Source: Lichenostomus cassidix
Taxonomy: Eukaryota > Chordata > Aves > Passeriformes > Meliphagidae
Reading direction: 5' to 3'
Assembly: GCA_008360975.2 (NCBI GenBank)
Contig: CM039183.1
Location: 76,957,850-77,021,849, forward strand
Length of the DNA: 64,000 nt
Below are positions 26,324-38,635 of this stretch, piece after piece. The translations under genes and the position numbers were made by a program. Below the pieces are notes generated by a model. It had not been told where the DNA came from and did not search any database. It saw only the letters and a program-made list of their open reading frames with translations. Every line of letters begins with the position of its first letter. The stretch's first letter is position 1.

Positions 26324-26710
26324 CTGTTTACAGGGTCTCTTGGGATGCTGTTTCACAGTGAAGGGAAAATGTTTCCATGTGATAATAGGAGGTAAAGAAA
26401 TTGGATTACCTGAGCTTTTTATTTCCAGTGTTTCGAAGTGCAGAACATAACTCTTTATTGTCTGTAAATCTAACATTATTACTTCCTCTTAGAAGAATAT
26501 TGTATCATTAGATGTTTGTTTGAGCTGGTAACATTCTTGCAACTGTTGTTACAATATTTTCATTAGCAACCTGTATAATAGTTTGTACACAAGTACTGTT
26601 CAGATTGTCATGAAAAGTAGCTTTGACCATTTACCTACCAGTAGCAGAATAGTATTTCTGTAAGATTTCCAGTGTATTCCTACCATATCATATTTTATTT
26701 CTATAATGTA

Positions 26711-26716
26711 ATTAAA
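26711..26716 (+). terminator. CNR1: Main ATTAAA poly(A) signal of CNR1
   Basis: ATTAAA with a T-rich downstream region (CTGCTTTTTTGTTTTCC near 26749-26765). Predicted cleavage is about 26735. Another AATAAA at 27070-27075 could serve a longer form. Confidence 0.5.
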
Positions 26717-27589
26717 CTGTTATTTATTCAAGGAGAAAAAGTATTCCTCTGCTTTTTTGTTTTCCAAATTTTGAGATAACTGAGGAAGCCACGTGATGAT
26801 GCTGCCTCATCCCACGATCTGGTGCTCTACGTTTTGTTTATAAGTTTGTCTGTCAGATTCTGAAACAACTGCTTAAACAACTTGACAACAGGTTGTCAAG
26901 CTCTGTGGGTTTTAATTGTACGTTGATATGTTTGAAGGAGGAGGTAGATCATATATTTTATATTTGTGTATTCAGTACTATGGAGACAAGAGAGAAATGA
27001 CAGTTAAAACTGCATCTCCTGTTTCATTATGTAGGCAATTTCCCCTTTCCTCTGTATTAGCCAAAATGCAATAAATTCCTTTTGCCTTCCTCAGATGCAT
27101 ATGTTTGCTCAGAGATGTCACATTAAGACAAACCCATATACTTCAGAAAAACAAAACACAAAAGAACAGAAGAAAGGAATACAAACTAAAATAGTGCTGC
27201 CAGCAGCAGTGACGAGCTATATTAGTTATTGGGATTTGTAAATGTAAATATTTGAGAAAAAGAAAGAATTAGTTTAGTTTTGGCTAGTGCTAGTGGGGAC
27301 AGAGTTGATGGGTGTAGGGAGTGAATGATGAAGTGGTCCAGCAGGGATTCATCAAAGCTGTGCAGGGAGAGCAGGCTCAGCCGTGCCACTGCTTATGAAT
27401 CACATTAAAGTGCTCCCACTGCTGCTCATCCACATCTGAAAAAGCCCACCAAATGCTGTAGAAAGGTCCCTGCCTATTTCAGAGGATCAGTTTTCCATAT
27501 GACTTAATACCAGATTCATGTTACTTGGGCAATTTTCCTTCTTCACATCTGTGGTTTGAAAACATCCTTAGGGGATAAAGAGAGCATGT

Positions 27590-27672
27590 CATAGAATCAT
27601 GGAATCATTTAGGTTGGAAAAGACCTCTAGGATTGTCAAGTCCAAACGTGAACCTCACATTGCCAAGGCTTG
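27590..27672 (-). mobile_element. CR1 LINE 3'-end fragment
   Basis: The plus strand reads CATAGAATCAT, then TTAGGTTGGAAAAGACCTC and GTCCAAACGTGAACC, the reverse complement of the avian CR1 3' terminus. Only the last 80 or so bases remain, as usual for 5'-truncated CR1 insertions. Confidence 0.92.
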
Positions 27673-30600
27673 GGATCATGGTTGTGTCACAATATTTTTA
27701 TTTTTAAAAATTGGGTCGCTGGTGAATTGAGAAAGTCTTGGCAAAGCAAAAGCAAGTAGAAATAGGAGATTAGCTCTTAATCTTTAGCAGCATACTACAT
27801 TTCAATTAAGTCTGAATATTTCTGCTGAAAGCTGTCACTTTCAAAGCAGCCAGGAGACAATTCCCTCTGTATTTCCATGCTCACTGGAAAACAAGGGTTA
27901 TGCTGCCGCAAACCAACAGCTCCTCTTGACAGTAACATCTGGCTGTATTTATAAGTCAGTTCTGAACAACACAAGAGGAAATAATGACAACTTTCCAAGC
28001 AACTGCTTTCCCACATTATACCAGCTCAGGAAGCATGTGGGCAAATGTACTGTCATTGTTTCAGCCTTTCACAGTAACATCTCTTGTTCCTGCTTTTCTG
28101 ACAGCTGTTTTAAGAAGTCACAATATCATCATGCACACACATCATCAATAAAACATCTTTATTTTCTTGGGTTTGTTGGGTTTGGGGTTTTTTTAATATT
28201 TGTCTTCGATGAAAATCCAGCTTTGACTTGTTAAAAATGAAATCATATCAGGGAACAGTTTATAATAGAAGATAAAAGAATTTTTCCTGTGTTTAAGAAA
28301 GCATAGGGTGGGGAGTGTATCTGACAGTTTAGAATTTGTCCTCCTCCATTCTGTTTTTGTCCATTGGTCTTTTTAGGTAATCGATATAAAGAGTTTTCTT
28401 TAAATAGCAGTACGAAATATGAAGCACGATTGCCTTTAACAGGACTCCTTAATATGAGCAGCCATCTAATACTGATGTTTGAAATTCAGGTAGGAGAAAA
28501 AGTGACAATGAGCACAAGGTAATCTTAATGACGAGGAATGACATGCCCTGGTATTGCTTTCCAATAAATCATCTTTCACAGTTAGAGCAGCACTGAGTTT
28601 AATGCTAAAGCGTTTTAAGGTATTGAATACTGTCTCAATAAAGTCCCTCAGAATTTTTTATTGACTTCAGCAGAAATGATCTTTTACCCCAGGTTCTTGA
28701 ACTATCTGCTTGCATTTGGAAAGTGCAGTTTTATATTCCAGTGTATTTGCATTTTCACTGACATTAAAACAAAGATGGAATAGAATAAATAACAGCCCTT
28801 ATATTCACTGGGGATTTTTACCTCCAAGAAAATCTATTCTGAATTTTGGTGGGTCAATGCAGAATCGTAAAGTCTGGCAGGAGTTCAATGGATTTGTCAT
28901 GTGAGTGAAGCAATTTATTTATCTATATGTGTGCAGATGGGGTGGAGAACATCCTGAATGAAGCTGCTCTCAGTAATGCTGACAGAGTTGCTTCCTGACT
29001 GCTTGCACTGGTGCTGTTTTATGCTGCTTGCTTTCCTTCTCACATATGTGTATGCATGGTGAAAACAGGCCACACACATTTAAAATCTTTCCCTAAAATA
29101 AAGTAGTATCTCTATCTTTATTTTTTGTTTGTTTTTATTTTAATAATGTTTATTAATATTATTATGGGAAGCAATGTCACAACCCCTATTTCATGAAAGG
29201 AAAACCTCTCCTGCCATTTGCAGCCATTTCTGGATGGATCAAGTTCTAATGTTGTTATCTGAACCATTTCTTCTTTTTCCCTGTGGAACTCACTGAAAGT
29301 CTTTTCAGGGTTCAGCACAACAGGGATGCCCCACTTTCCATCAAGCTGAAGAGAGAGAGAAGGAAAGGGAGCTGGAAACTCCTTGCTCCTTGTTTGTGCC
29401 AGGCTGCTCCTGTATGTAATGCTGTGACTATCTCTGGGGACTCCCCCACAGTGTCTGTGCCCTCCAGAAAGGTGGTTGCTGTGGCCTCTCTGAGATCAGA
29501 AATCATGTCAAGAGGGTGAAGAATAATCTTCTCCAGCTGAAACTCTGACAAGAAAGGATTTAAGACTTTGAAGTGTAGTGAATCAGAGATGGGGACCTGC
29601 TATGTGTCATTTCTTAGTTACAGAACAAGGATTAGGGGTATCATTTTAATAGAGTAGTATGGGGAGTTATACAGGCTGTGGATCCATCCAGTAAACACTC
29701 CTCCCAAACCTTCAGAAGGGTAGTAATAAATCCTGTAAGGCCTTTCATCAGCTGCCTGGGAAAAAAAAATACAATCATTATCTCTGCAATGCTTAACTTG
29801 CAATATAATTCAAAGTAATTTTAAAATTATACACCTACCTGCTACCAATGCAGTCTGAGTAGGCAAAATTAGTAGCAGGCATGCTCAGTAAATCTGAGGT
29901 TTAAAGCTTTAGCTAGAATGTTAATGTCTAAATTGAGTAATACTATCAGTCATGAAAATTACAGTTATCTGCCTGCTTATCTTTTCCTATTTATTTGAGA
30001 GGTTTTATTTATTCTTGTTATAGCACTTGTAAAACCCGATAGCTCTGGCAGAGGGAGAAACAATCTCTCCACATGTGGCCACTGGTGTTGCTGAACTGCC
30101 TGCTGCAGCAAGTTCAGGGCACCCAGGGAATGCAAAACGCTGATCTGGACAAGGAGGCAGAGAGGATTTGCTACTTCATAGCTAGCCTAGGAGGAGATTA
30201 AAAAAGAGCCAAGCCTTCTGGGGTGCAGCCCTTCACAGCTTGGGAGATGCTGAGTGGACACTGTCACAGGGGGAGGAAAGCTCCATGTTCAAACTCCTGC
30301 TTTATTCCCTCCTCGGAAGCTGTTGCTGGGCTCCTTGGCAGGGAGCACAGCAAAAATTGGTGTAGCCCAGGGTTAGTGCCCATGACAAGGCACTTGCAAA
30401 GGGACCTGTCTGCTTCCTGCCTGTGCCGAGTGCGACTTGTGCCGAGCGTGACTTGTACCTCGCTTGAATGTCTGACTTTATACCTTAAGCTGAAAGCTTG
30501 TGTAAGAAAAGCTTCCACTTTCAGCTTTGGAGTTCCTCACTCAGAATCCTGAAGCTGACGAAAATGTGGCTATGGGTATATGATAAAAAAACTACACATC

Positions 30601-33600
30601 TACTGTTCTTACAGATAAATTGCAGGAAGAATAGCTTAACAGCAAAGTGTGATAAAAGACTCAAAAAAGGCCACATTATGCACCAATAAGTTAGTCATTT
30701 AGCCCAAATAGTTTTCTGTGCAAGTGATACATGCAGGTAAAGACTTTATCTCATTTTCCCTTGGGAAAGCTGAGGATCTGCTTTAGCTTAGCTAAAGGCT
30801 GAGTTGTGTCACTCAATGCCAATGCAAGCAGTGGTTGCATCTGGTGCTGGAAAGGACCATAAAGGGACCAACAGCTGACTTCCTAAACAGATAGGTAAGC
30901 TCAGAACTGTTGAGTTCTCTCATCCAAAACATTCAGCTCTGATTTGAAGTGAGTGTCCATCATTTCATTTCTTTTTAATTCCATCCCAAATAACACTGGG
31001 CCCTGAAGATGCTTTGTTTTATTGTTGCAGACATGATAAAGCTACTGGCTGTCATAAGAAAGGACAGGAGTGCTTTCAAACTCAGTGCTGCTCTGTGCTC
31101 ATGCTTTAGCTCTTTGCCCTTTCTTGCTGATTACATGGGTTTTTTTAATAGTTATTTGGATCTAATCTTAGCTGCTGTGTCAGCTGGCCCCTGCTGAGGC
31201 TTAAATCCTTCTGCTGACCAGGAAAGTAGACTGAAATCTCAAAAAGGAGTATGTCACTTGCCTTCTAGAGAGCAGTGTGGAGGTTGGAATGAAAAGGAAA
31301 GTGTTTTTCCCAGAAAAGTGAACAATGGCAAGGCATGAGAACATGGGCTGATGTATATTTTCTGTGGTCCCATGCCCTCTAGCAGTTTGTTCCTTTTCTC
31401 TCTGCTGCCACCTCCACAGTACCAACACAAGTGCTTGCATGCCTGCCTGGTGAGTCAGATCCAGCTGAACTGATACAGCTAAAAAATTTTTTTTTTTTTC
31501 TGTTTTGGACATACTATGCCTGCCAAATCATGTCCAGACTGCATGACCTGGGTTTCAGAGCTGGAAACTGGAGCAGAATTTGTCACGCAGGTGACTCAAC
31601 AGCTCCATCAAACCTGGTTCCTGCTGTGCCAAGCATGTAATGGGACTTTCAGGGCCTTGTTTTTCATTATCAGAACAATCTAAAAGTGTTCTGCACTTCC
31701 AAGCAGGAGCTCTGAGGGAAACTTGACTTTCTAAGCACATTGGAGCACCAAAACTGGAGGGACTGTATCTGTGTCCTTCACAGGCAAAGTTCCCAGCAGA
31801 GGAATGGGCAGAACATGCAAGTCATCCCTCCAGCTCCCAGCCACATGGCTGACTGGCCACAGCCTCACCTTGCTCTGGGCATGGCCTGGTGAATGCCTTT
31901 CCACCTTGGAACACAATGTCCCAGGGCAGGCAGGGCAAGCCTGGTGGTGCTGCAGCAGCCCTTGGGTCACGGTGTGAGCACTCCTTGGCACGAGCAGCCA
32001 CCACTCCAGGGACAAACTCCTCTTGCTGCATGCTTCGGGGGGTCCCTCTCTGTACTGCTGTGGCTGTTCTGTGCTGTCACTGTAGGGAATCAAAGCAGAA
32101 AGTTCCTGGGAATTGAAGCAGCTTGCTTCTCATCACTACAGAGAGACATGGAGATACTTTGCAGGAGCTGCTGGCCAATTGGTGGGGAGTTGTGGAAACA
32201 AACTGCATTTCAGGTGCATCTGCAGCACTCAAACATGACAACCACCACAACCTTTTCAGCAGCATGAACATTTGGTGCCTTTTCATTTCTCAAATTTAAT
32301 TGAATCCCTATCAATGATAGCATGAGCACTTGGGAAATGTTCACTCCTAGAAAAAAAAAGTCAAACTTTGATTATACAGGCCTGTATTGTTTAAAAAAAA
32401 GAAAGAAAAGAAAGAAACTGCCTAGTTCTGTACCAAAAGAATCAATCTTCTCTAAAGGCTGAATTGGTAAATAAATCAGATGGGGAAGCTGCTGTAAATT
32501 AGAAGAGCTCTACCACATTCACAAACAGAGCAATAGAGGCTGATCATGCATGAGTCAGTCACACTGCTGAGCTGTGGATGTGTTTACTACCCAAAAGTAA
32601 TTGCAACCATATCCTTTCAGAGAAAGGCAAAGCACCCCACATTTTCCCTGGGGTGCAAAGACTCACATGAGAAGCTGGTAGTCATCATCATCCCTGGCAG
32701 TCCAGACTGAACCTCTCCTCACACTGACATGTACCTTGTGTACCCTTGAGCCACCTTAACCTAAGCTGAGCCAGACATGGCCAGTAATGTGTAAGCTTTC
32801 TGGCCAAAGAGGATTAGACTCATAATATTCTCCTTTGCAAGTCACTGAGTTAATGGTCTGGCTTTACTTACAATGCAGTTACACCTGGCAACTCACGATA
32901 ATAGAGGCTTGAAGTACTTGCAACAGCACAAACAACCCCAACAAAACCAACAAAAACCAAACTAAACAAAAACAAAAAAAATCCAAAGCAAAACCCCCCC
33001 ACCAACACTACCAGCCATTATCAAACAATTCCTATGAGGGAAAAAACACAGCCCTGCATTATTAAAGCAGTATTTAGTCTGCAACTGAAAGGCCACACAA
33101 GCCTTTACTTCTCACTGCTAACTCAGGTCTCCTTAAGAGACTCGACTGGGATTTAAAGGGTAAGTATTGTGGAACAGTCTGCAGATGAGAGAGCAGAACC
33201 CTTAATGCTGCCTTTTCAAGACATTATTCTTTCCATTTGTATAGAGACAATTGCTTCAGCTAACCTGCCTGGCCTGTACCCTAGGCAACCTGACATATTA
33301 AAACTGCCTAATCCATCAAACAAATGGTTTATCCTAGCTCCATCAAAAGTAAATAAATAGCTATCCCCCCTCCCTGAAAAAAAAAATATGTTTCAACATC
33401 AAGAAAAGCTTCTTCCCTGCCTCATCTTTCCCTCTCCATATTCTCAAAGGGAGGATCTTACAGCATGGCCACGAGGTCTGCAGATGAACAATATCTAAGG
33501 ACTATCACTTAGCACAGATATTTCTAATATATCCTTGAGCTAGGGGAGACTTGGTCATGGAACTGGAATATCAACCCCTCTGGTGAGGCTACAAGATTAA

Positions 33601-35055
33601 AAACAAACCTTGAGGCTAATGGCTTATCATCAGCCTCAGATCAGAGTCTTGCAGAGCACTAAGCATCTCCTCTTCGTTCCCCACTGACTTCAGCAGCCTG
33701 CAAACACAACCTTCTCCAGTGCTCCTCACAGTATCTTTGTTTTGAAAATCTGAATTTATTTACTACCTTTGATTTCCTGGCTGGGGATGCATACTTGGAG
33801 CCTGTTAATGATGCTGAAAGAGCAGAGTCAAAGCACTTTCTCAGCGCTGGCTGGCACAGGTGGAGGAACAATGGCCAGCACCAGTCAGTATCTCTGCATG
33901 CATGCTAGAAGGTAATGCCATGAAACATGGCACAGCAGGTACAGGCACAGGGCTGGGGCTGTGCATCCCTGCACAGGCAACTCAGCCTGGCACTTTCCTT
34001 GTCCTGTACTGCCATTAGCCATAAGCAGATCTAATCCCACCATATGCCAGGCATCCTAAGCCTCATTAATTCAGCGTGGTTTGACAGCATCTCATTTCCA
34101 AAGGCACTTAAAATCTTTCACAACCACCATTGATACCTCCATTATGGAGCATAAAGGCTTATATGCACCTAAATAGGAGCTCTGAGGTGGCGCCCTGGTC
34201 CTGAGCTGAATAGGTGGACAAGGGGCAGCTGCCTCAGTCACCTACCCTTTGTCTTAGGCTGCATGTCTAACCTCTTGCAGCAGCTGCACTGTGTTCAGCA
34301 GCAGGCACCATGATGGGCATCACTGGGGGGCTGGCCAGGATTTAATTGAGCACAGATGGAACTGAGGCAGCCTGAGCCTGATGCAAAGTGCTTCGAGCCC
34401 TTGCTTCTCCTTGGGGTTCACAAGCTGCAAAATCAACAGCACTTCCCAGTTTGGTCATAAAACTTCCTTAAAGCTATTTGCTGCTTGTTTGTTGAAGCAA
34501 AGCTTTCATTATCTAGAAGACGCATTCAGAGATGCTCACAGCAACTTAGTGCTAATAAAAATAAACATTAGGTCTGGACAGGCTAGGTACAGCAGTGCAG
34601 CTGTTCAGGAGCTGCTTCTACCTTGCCCAAGCTCCAGATGGGAATGGCCACTCAAAAGCTTCTTCTCTGCAGCTACCATTATTTGCAGAGAAGTTGCCAG
34701 TTCTTGGGGGAGTAAAATGCAACAGAAATAAACAAAGGAGTTCCTCCATGATGGATGCCTGGCAGCTCAGCCAAGGGAACATGCAGCATGGCCCTTTTTG
34801 CCAATGCCATGATGAGCTGTGGGGGGCAGGAGGATATAAAAATTGTGTTACTGGCCAGAGCCTCCTTGTCCTGGGAAGGACAAGACTTAATTTTCAGGAT
34901 GTGCTGGACTGACTGGAAAAGCTCACCTCCCAGGATTGGGCCCAAGTGTATGTTTATGCATGACCATGTCTTGGTGGCACCTGGACTTCATTCTAAAAGG
35001 ACTGAGGAGAAGGCAGCAGGGTCTCCTCCTGCAGATCATGACCAGACATATGAGT
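27673..35055. other. Gene-free stretch between CNR1 and old CR1
   Basis: No exon, RNA gene or clear transposon recognised. A low-complexity A/C-rich run lies at about 32925-33010 and an AAAG-rich run at 32394-32417. Open frames (for example 30223-30552, 31731-32093, 31893-32267) lack any recognisable family and I take them as chance. Confidence 0.5.
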
Positions 35056-35059
35056 GTTT

Positions 35060-35568
35060 TTTCTTGTGAGGGAAAATTGAAAAAGGTTCCAAAAAAGCCA
35101 TAGAAATAATTTAATGCCTTGAGAATCCATTTTTCTATAGATACCAATCTTGTAACACTTGGGGTTTTATCAAAGAGAAGACCAAAAGATGATTGTCCCA
35201 TAGCATGTGACATATTTAGTAGCTGGAAATACCAGCTACTAAAAGGCTCTTTAACCAGCAGCAAAATGCATAGCAAGAGCCAATGTCTGGAAGCTGAAGC
35301 CAGTTGAATTAAAATGGGAAATAAGGCATATATTTTTAAGAGGGGGGTTAATTAACCACTGGAACAATTCCTCAAGGGAGGCTGTGGTTTCTTATCTCTG
35401 GAGAGTTTCAAATCATGGCTGGGTGCCTTTCTAGAAGATGTGCTTTAGCCAAAGAAGCTATTAGGTTCAATACATGGGTAATTGTGTGAGATGTAATGGC
35501 CTGTGATATACAGGAAATAAGAACAGATGCTTTAATGTTTCTTTCTGGCCTTAAACCTAAGAAGCTAT
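35060..35568 (+). mobile_element. Ancient, decayed CR1 LINE 3' region
   Basis: Scattered blocks match the old amniote CR1 consensus in order: an AAAAAGGTTCCAAAAAAGCC block, ATCAAAGAGAAGACC, GGAAGCTGAAGCCAG, AAATAAGGCATATATTTTTA, TTAATTAACCACTGGAACAA, ATGGCCTGTGATATACAGGA and finally TTTCTGGCCTTAAACC. Many substitutions and gaps mark it as much older than the CR1 copies at 27.6, 38.6 and 60.9 kb. No intact frame remains. Confidence 0.7.
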
Positions 35569-38549
35569 TCATCTAGATGGGAGCCCTGTGCCTATAGCTG
35601 AGAATTTGATCCAAGCCTCCGACTGCAACATTTATAAACTGGTGAAAAATGAGTGTATAAATGCACCAAAGAGAATAGAATCAAGCAATGAATGGGGAGC
35701 TAAGGATGAAGAAATACACTAAAGGAATAATTTATTTCTATTTTTAATGAGTTATGCTGGAATGCAATGACACCTATAGAAACCAGGACTGTGAGGCAGT
35801 AATTTACACTCAAGAAATTCAAATGAAACAAGAAAATATGAGATTATGTTTGGAGACTGCCAGGTTTCTGTGATAAAATTGCATTAGTAATTAATAATCT
35901 CACAGAAAAAAAAGAGAGAGAAGAGAGATCATCTGCTACCATGTGTCTATTAGCAGATAAATCCAAAGTGAAAGATATCCCCTCTGGGACTATTTGATGG
36001 ATTATATTAAATTTAATGGTAATGGAAGGAATACTGTAATTGGAAGATGCTGGAGGGAAAAGGTATTGTGGGAGCAAGAGAAGGAGGTGCACTGCTGGTA
36101 CAGAAGGCACCATGGTATAGGAATGGGCTCTGTTCCTGCCAAACTGCACCAAAAGAGCAGAAGATGCTCCATTCCCCATAGGCAAGGACCAGAAAATGTA
36201 CAGGATGATCTCAGCTAATATGGAAGCGAATCTGTGATATCCCCAAGGGAGGTACATTTGGCAACTGAAGTGTGGAAAATAAATATTAGAAATGCCAGAA
36301 TTTTTTAATCTTCGAGTACATTTCAGAGGAATAAAATGACAAGTTCAATTAGGTTCCTCGAAGCAGAGGAGAGAAACTGATTAATCAGGCATGGAAGTTC
36401 CTAAGTAACCAAAACAACTGTGTGGGCTTTCTCCTCTTGACTCATGTTACAGGAGGAGGGTGTATCTATTTGAAAATGGAATATATTTCCACATGCTCTA
36501 TAAAGGAATGTCCAAACATATCTGGAGAGAAAATGCTCCCTATTGTTTAGGTCTCTCCAGTGCATCTCATATGTTGTGCAAAGTTCTGGAATATGTACCG
36601 GATTTTTAGGGTGTTTTCTTTGAAGATAAAGTGGCTTTTAAAAGAGTGTGTGGACTCAGTGCTATCATCCCAAAAGTCCAATATAAACTTCACAAGTAAA
36701 CTTGTATTGAGTACAAAGATAACTACACCAAATGGCAACAGAGATTAAAATAAGACAACAAAACATTTATAATATTTGAAGTCCAAAGGCTTCTTGGAAA
36801 AATAGCCATGTCTGTCAGAAATGCACAATGTGTAGAGCCATATACCTGCCAGTTGTCAGCAGAATAGCAAGAGTTGCTGTCCTCGGCCAGTGAAACATCA
36901 CATCATTATTGCATCTGAGCTGGCTCTTTCCCAGAGCATTGGCTACTGTCTCTACCAGCCTCAGGAAGCTGCCTTCTGCAGATGGGCTTTTGCAGAGGTG
37001 TCATACACCTCACCGCTCATGGGGAGAGACAAACAAAAGGCAACTCATGTGACACACAGCTGAACCGTGCAAATAATATCATGCAAGAGGATGCATCCTG
37101 ATCAGAAAGCCACAGGATGTCTGCAAGAGAAATTCAATTTTCCTCTAGTGCTCCTTTTGCTCACTTTGGCTGAAGGCTGAGGGAGGGGGAAGGGAGTCCC
37201 CACTAGTCTCAAACTCCTCATGTTTTGAAAGGGATTTTGGGGTCGTTTTTTATGTAATTTCTGGTAATTGCTAATTGAATTTGATCACGACAGTGAGTAG
37301 GAGGGTGACCAAGGTAGGGTTGTACTCTTTGGTCATGAGCACAGCAGAGTACAAAGCCACTGACACAGCTGCCACGCTCATCTTGTTTTGGGCTTTTCTC
37401 CATCTCCCAGCACCCAGCCCTCCTCTGCACCATGCTCCTGATACTGACACCCGGATGCTCCTGCCCACCGCTGGAGCGTGTGGGTGAGTGGCCTCCCGGC
37501 GTCACAACACATCCGTGGGTGTTTGTGTCATGAGCAACTCAGGCAGCATCACTTATCTGTGCATCTCCTCGACAGCACCACTCACTCCAACCTGGAGATC
37601 ACTGGTTTATCTTGATGGAATATTTTGTTCATACAGACTCATAGCTGCTTCCCACAATGTCTTGGAGTAGGAAATGTTCCAAATAACATATGAACTGGGG
37701 AGAAGTGAGAGCTAATAGATGAAGCAGAAAGCTCAGCACCAAACCCTTGCAGTGCTTAACCCTGACTCCACCAGTGGCTTGCTGCAGCAAGGCAGGGTGA
37801 GCTTTTTAGCTAATGCCTCTCCCCCCTGCCCCCAGCAGTTATTATAAGGATGATTTATTTAATGTGTGTACACAGCTTTGATGTTGTATGCACCATTTCA
37901 TATGTACATAAGTGCTAAAGACTATTGGGTGGTTCTATCATTGTTAGAACACTAAACATGCATTTCTGGGCTTAATTAGGTGTGTCAAAATGGCTGTACA
38001 CAGCCACACTGGAAAATGTGAGTCCTGATGTATAAATGATTGTGAGGCCATGGCAGAATGGGTCTCAACAAGGGAAAGCCATCTGGATTTAACCTTGGCC
38101 AAAGCCTGCCAAAGTGGCCCTTGTGGCTTCTAAGCTCCTAAGGTATCCAGGGAGAACTTCCACCTCAGTCCTTTACTGGTCTGTCCAGTGTGAGTTTGAG
38201 GAGAACAGGATGATTATTTCATGTTCAAGAAAAAAAAGAGAAAAAAAATCAAACAAAAATCTGCCCAAAAGGTTTTAAAGTATAAGCTCAGATCTTAGGC
38301 TTCTCAGAAGTTTTGAAGATACTTCTGTGTACCCTAGGAGGGAAGGCTGTGAGCTTCACATCAGCTGGCCCATGTGTCAGCCAAGCCACCCTGAAGCACA
38401 TTTCACAGCTTGACTGTCCTCTCCACTCTCGCTTGAGGTGTGATATGTCACATCCAAAATTTGTGCTAGCCTATAGCCTTTAGCTGCCCAGGAAAAAGGC
38501 TTCACTTGCAAAGCCAATATATCGACACTGGCAAAATCCTTTATGTGAG
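35569..38549. other. Gene-free stretch
   Basis: No gene recognised. The frames at 35844-36257 (-) and 35994-36218 (+) overlap on opposite strands and show no family resemblance. Confidence 0.5.
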
Positions 38550-38635
38550 TCACAGAATCATAGAATGATTTGGGTTGGAATGGACCTTAAGGAATCTCTA
38601 AACCAATCACCTGCCATGGGCAGGGACATATGTCA
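38550..38635 (-). mobile_element. CR1 LINE 3'-end fragment
   Basis: CACAGAATCATAGAATG, then GGGTTGGAATGGACCTTAAG and CTGCCATGGGCAGGGACA, the reverse complement of the CR1 3' end. The match stops near GGGACATATGTCAGC, so only about 85 bases remain. Confidence 0.93.

Larger units (their letters stand above)
23091..26740 (+). other. CNR1: CNR1 3' untranslated region
   Basis: About 3.65 kb of AT-rich sequence follows the stop codon, similar to the long mammalian CNR1 3'UTR. It contains a GT repeat (24282-24320), a CCA/ATC-rich stretch (25921-25970), a Pumilio-type TGTAAATA at 26206-26213 and several ATTTA motifs. The most convincing end is ATTAAA at 26711-26716, followed by a T/GT-rich block (about 26740-26765). 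Open frames here, such as 23932-24243 (-), are not conserved and are ignored. Confidence 0.75.

Noticed and set aside
31731..32267. Several overlapping frames on both strands near 32 kb
   Set aside because: Locally GC-richer sequence with no family resemblance and no splice pattern; mutually overlapping.
35844..36257. 137-codon minus-strand frame with hydrophobic runs
   Set aside because: No match to a membrane-protein family I know, no splice or promoter context, and overlapped by an opposite frame.
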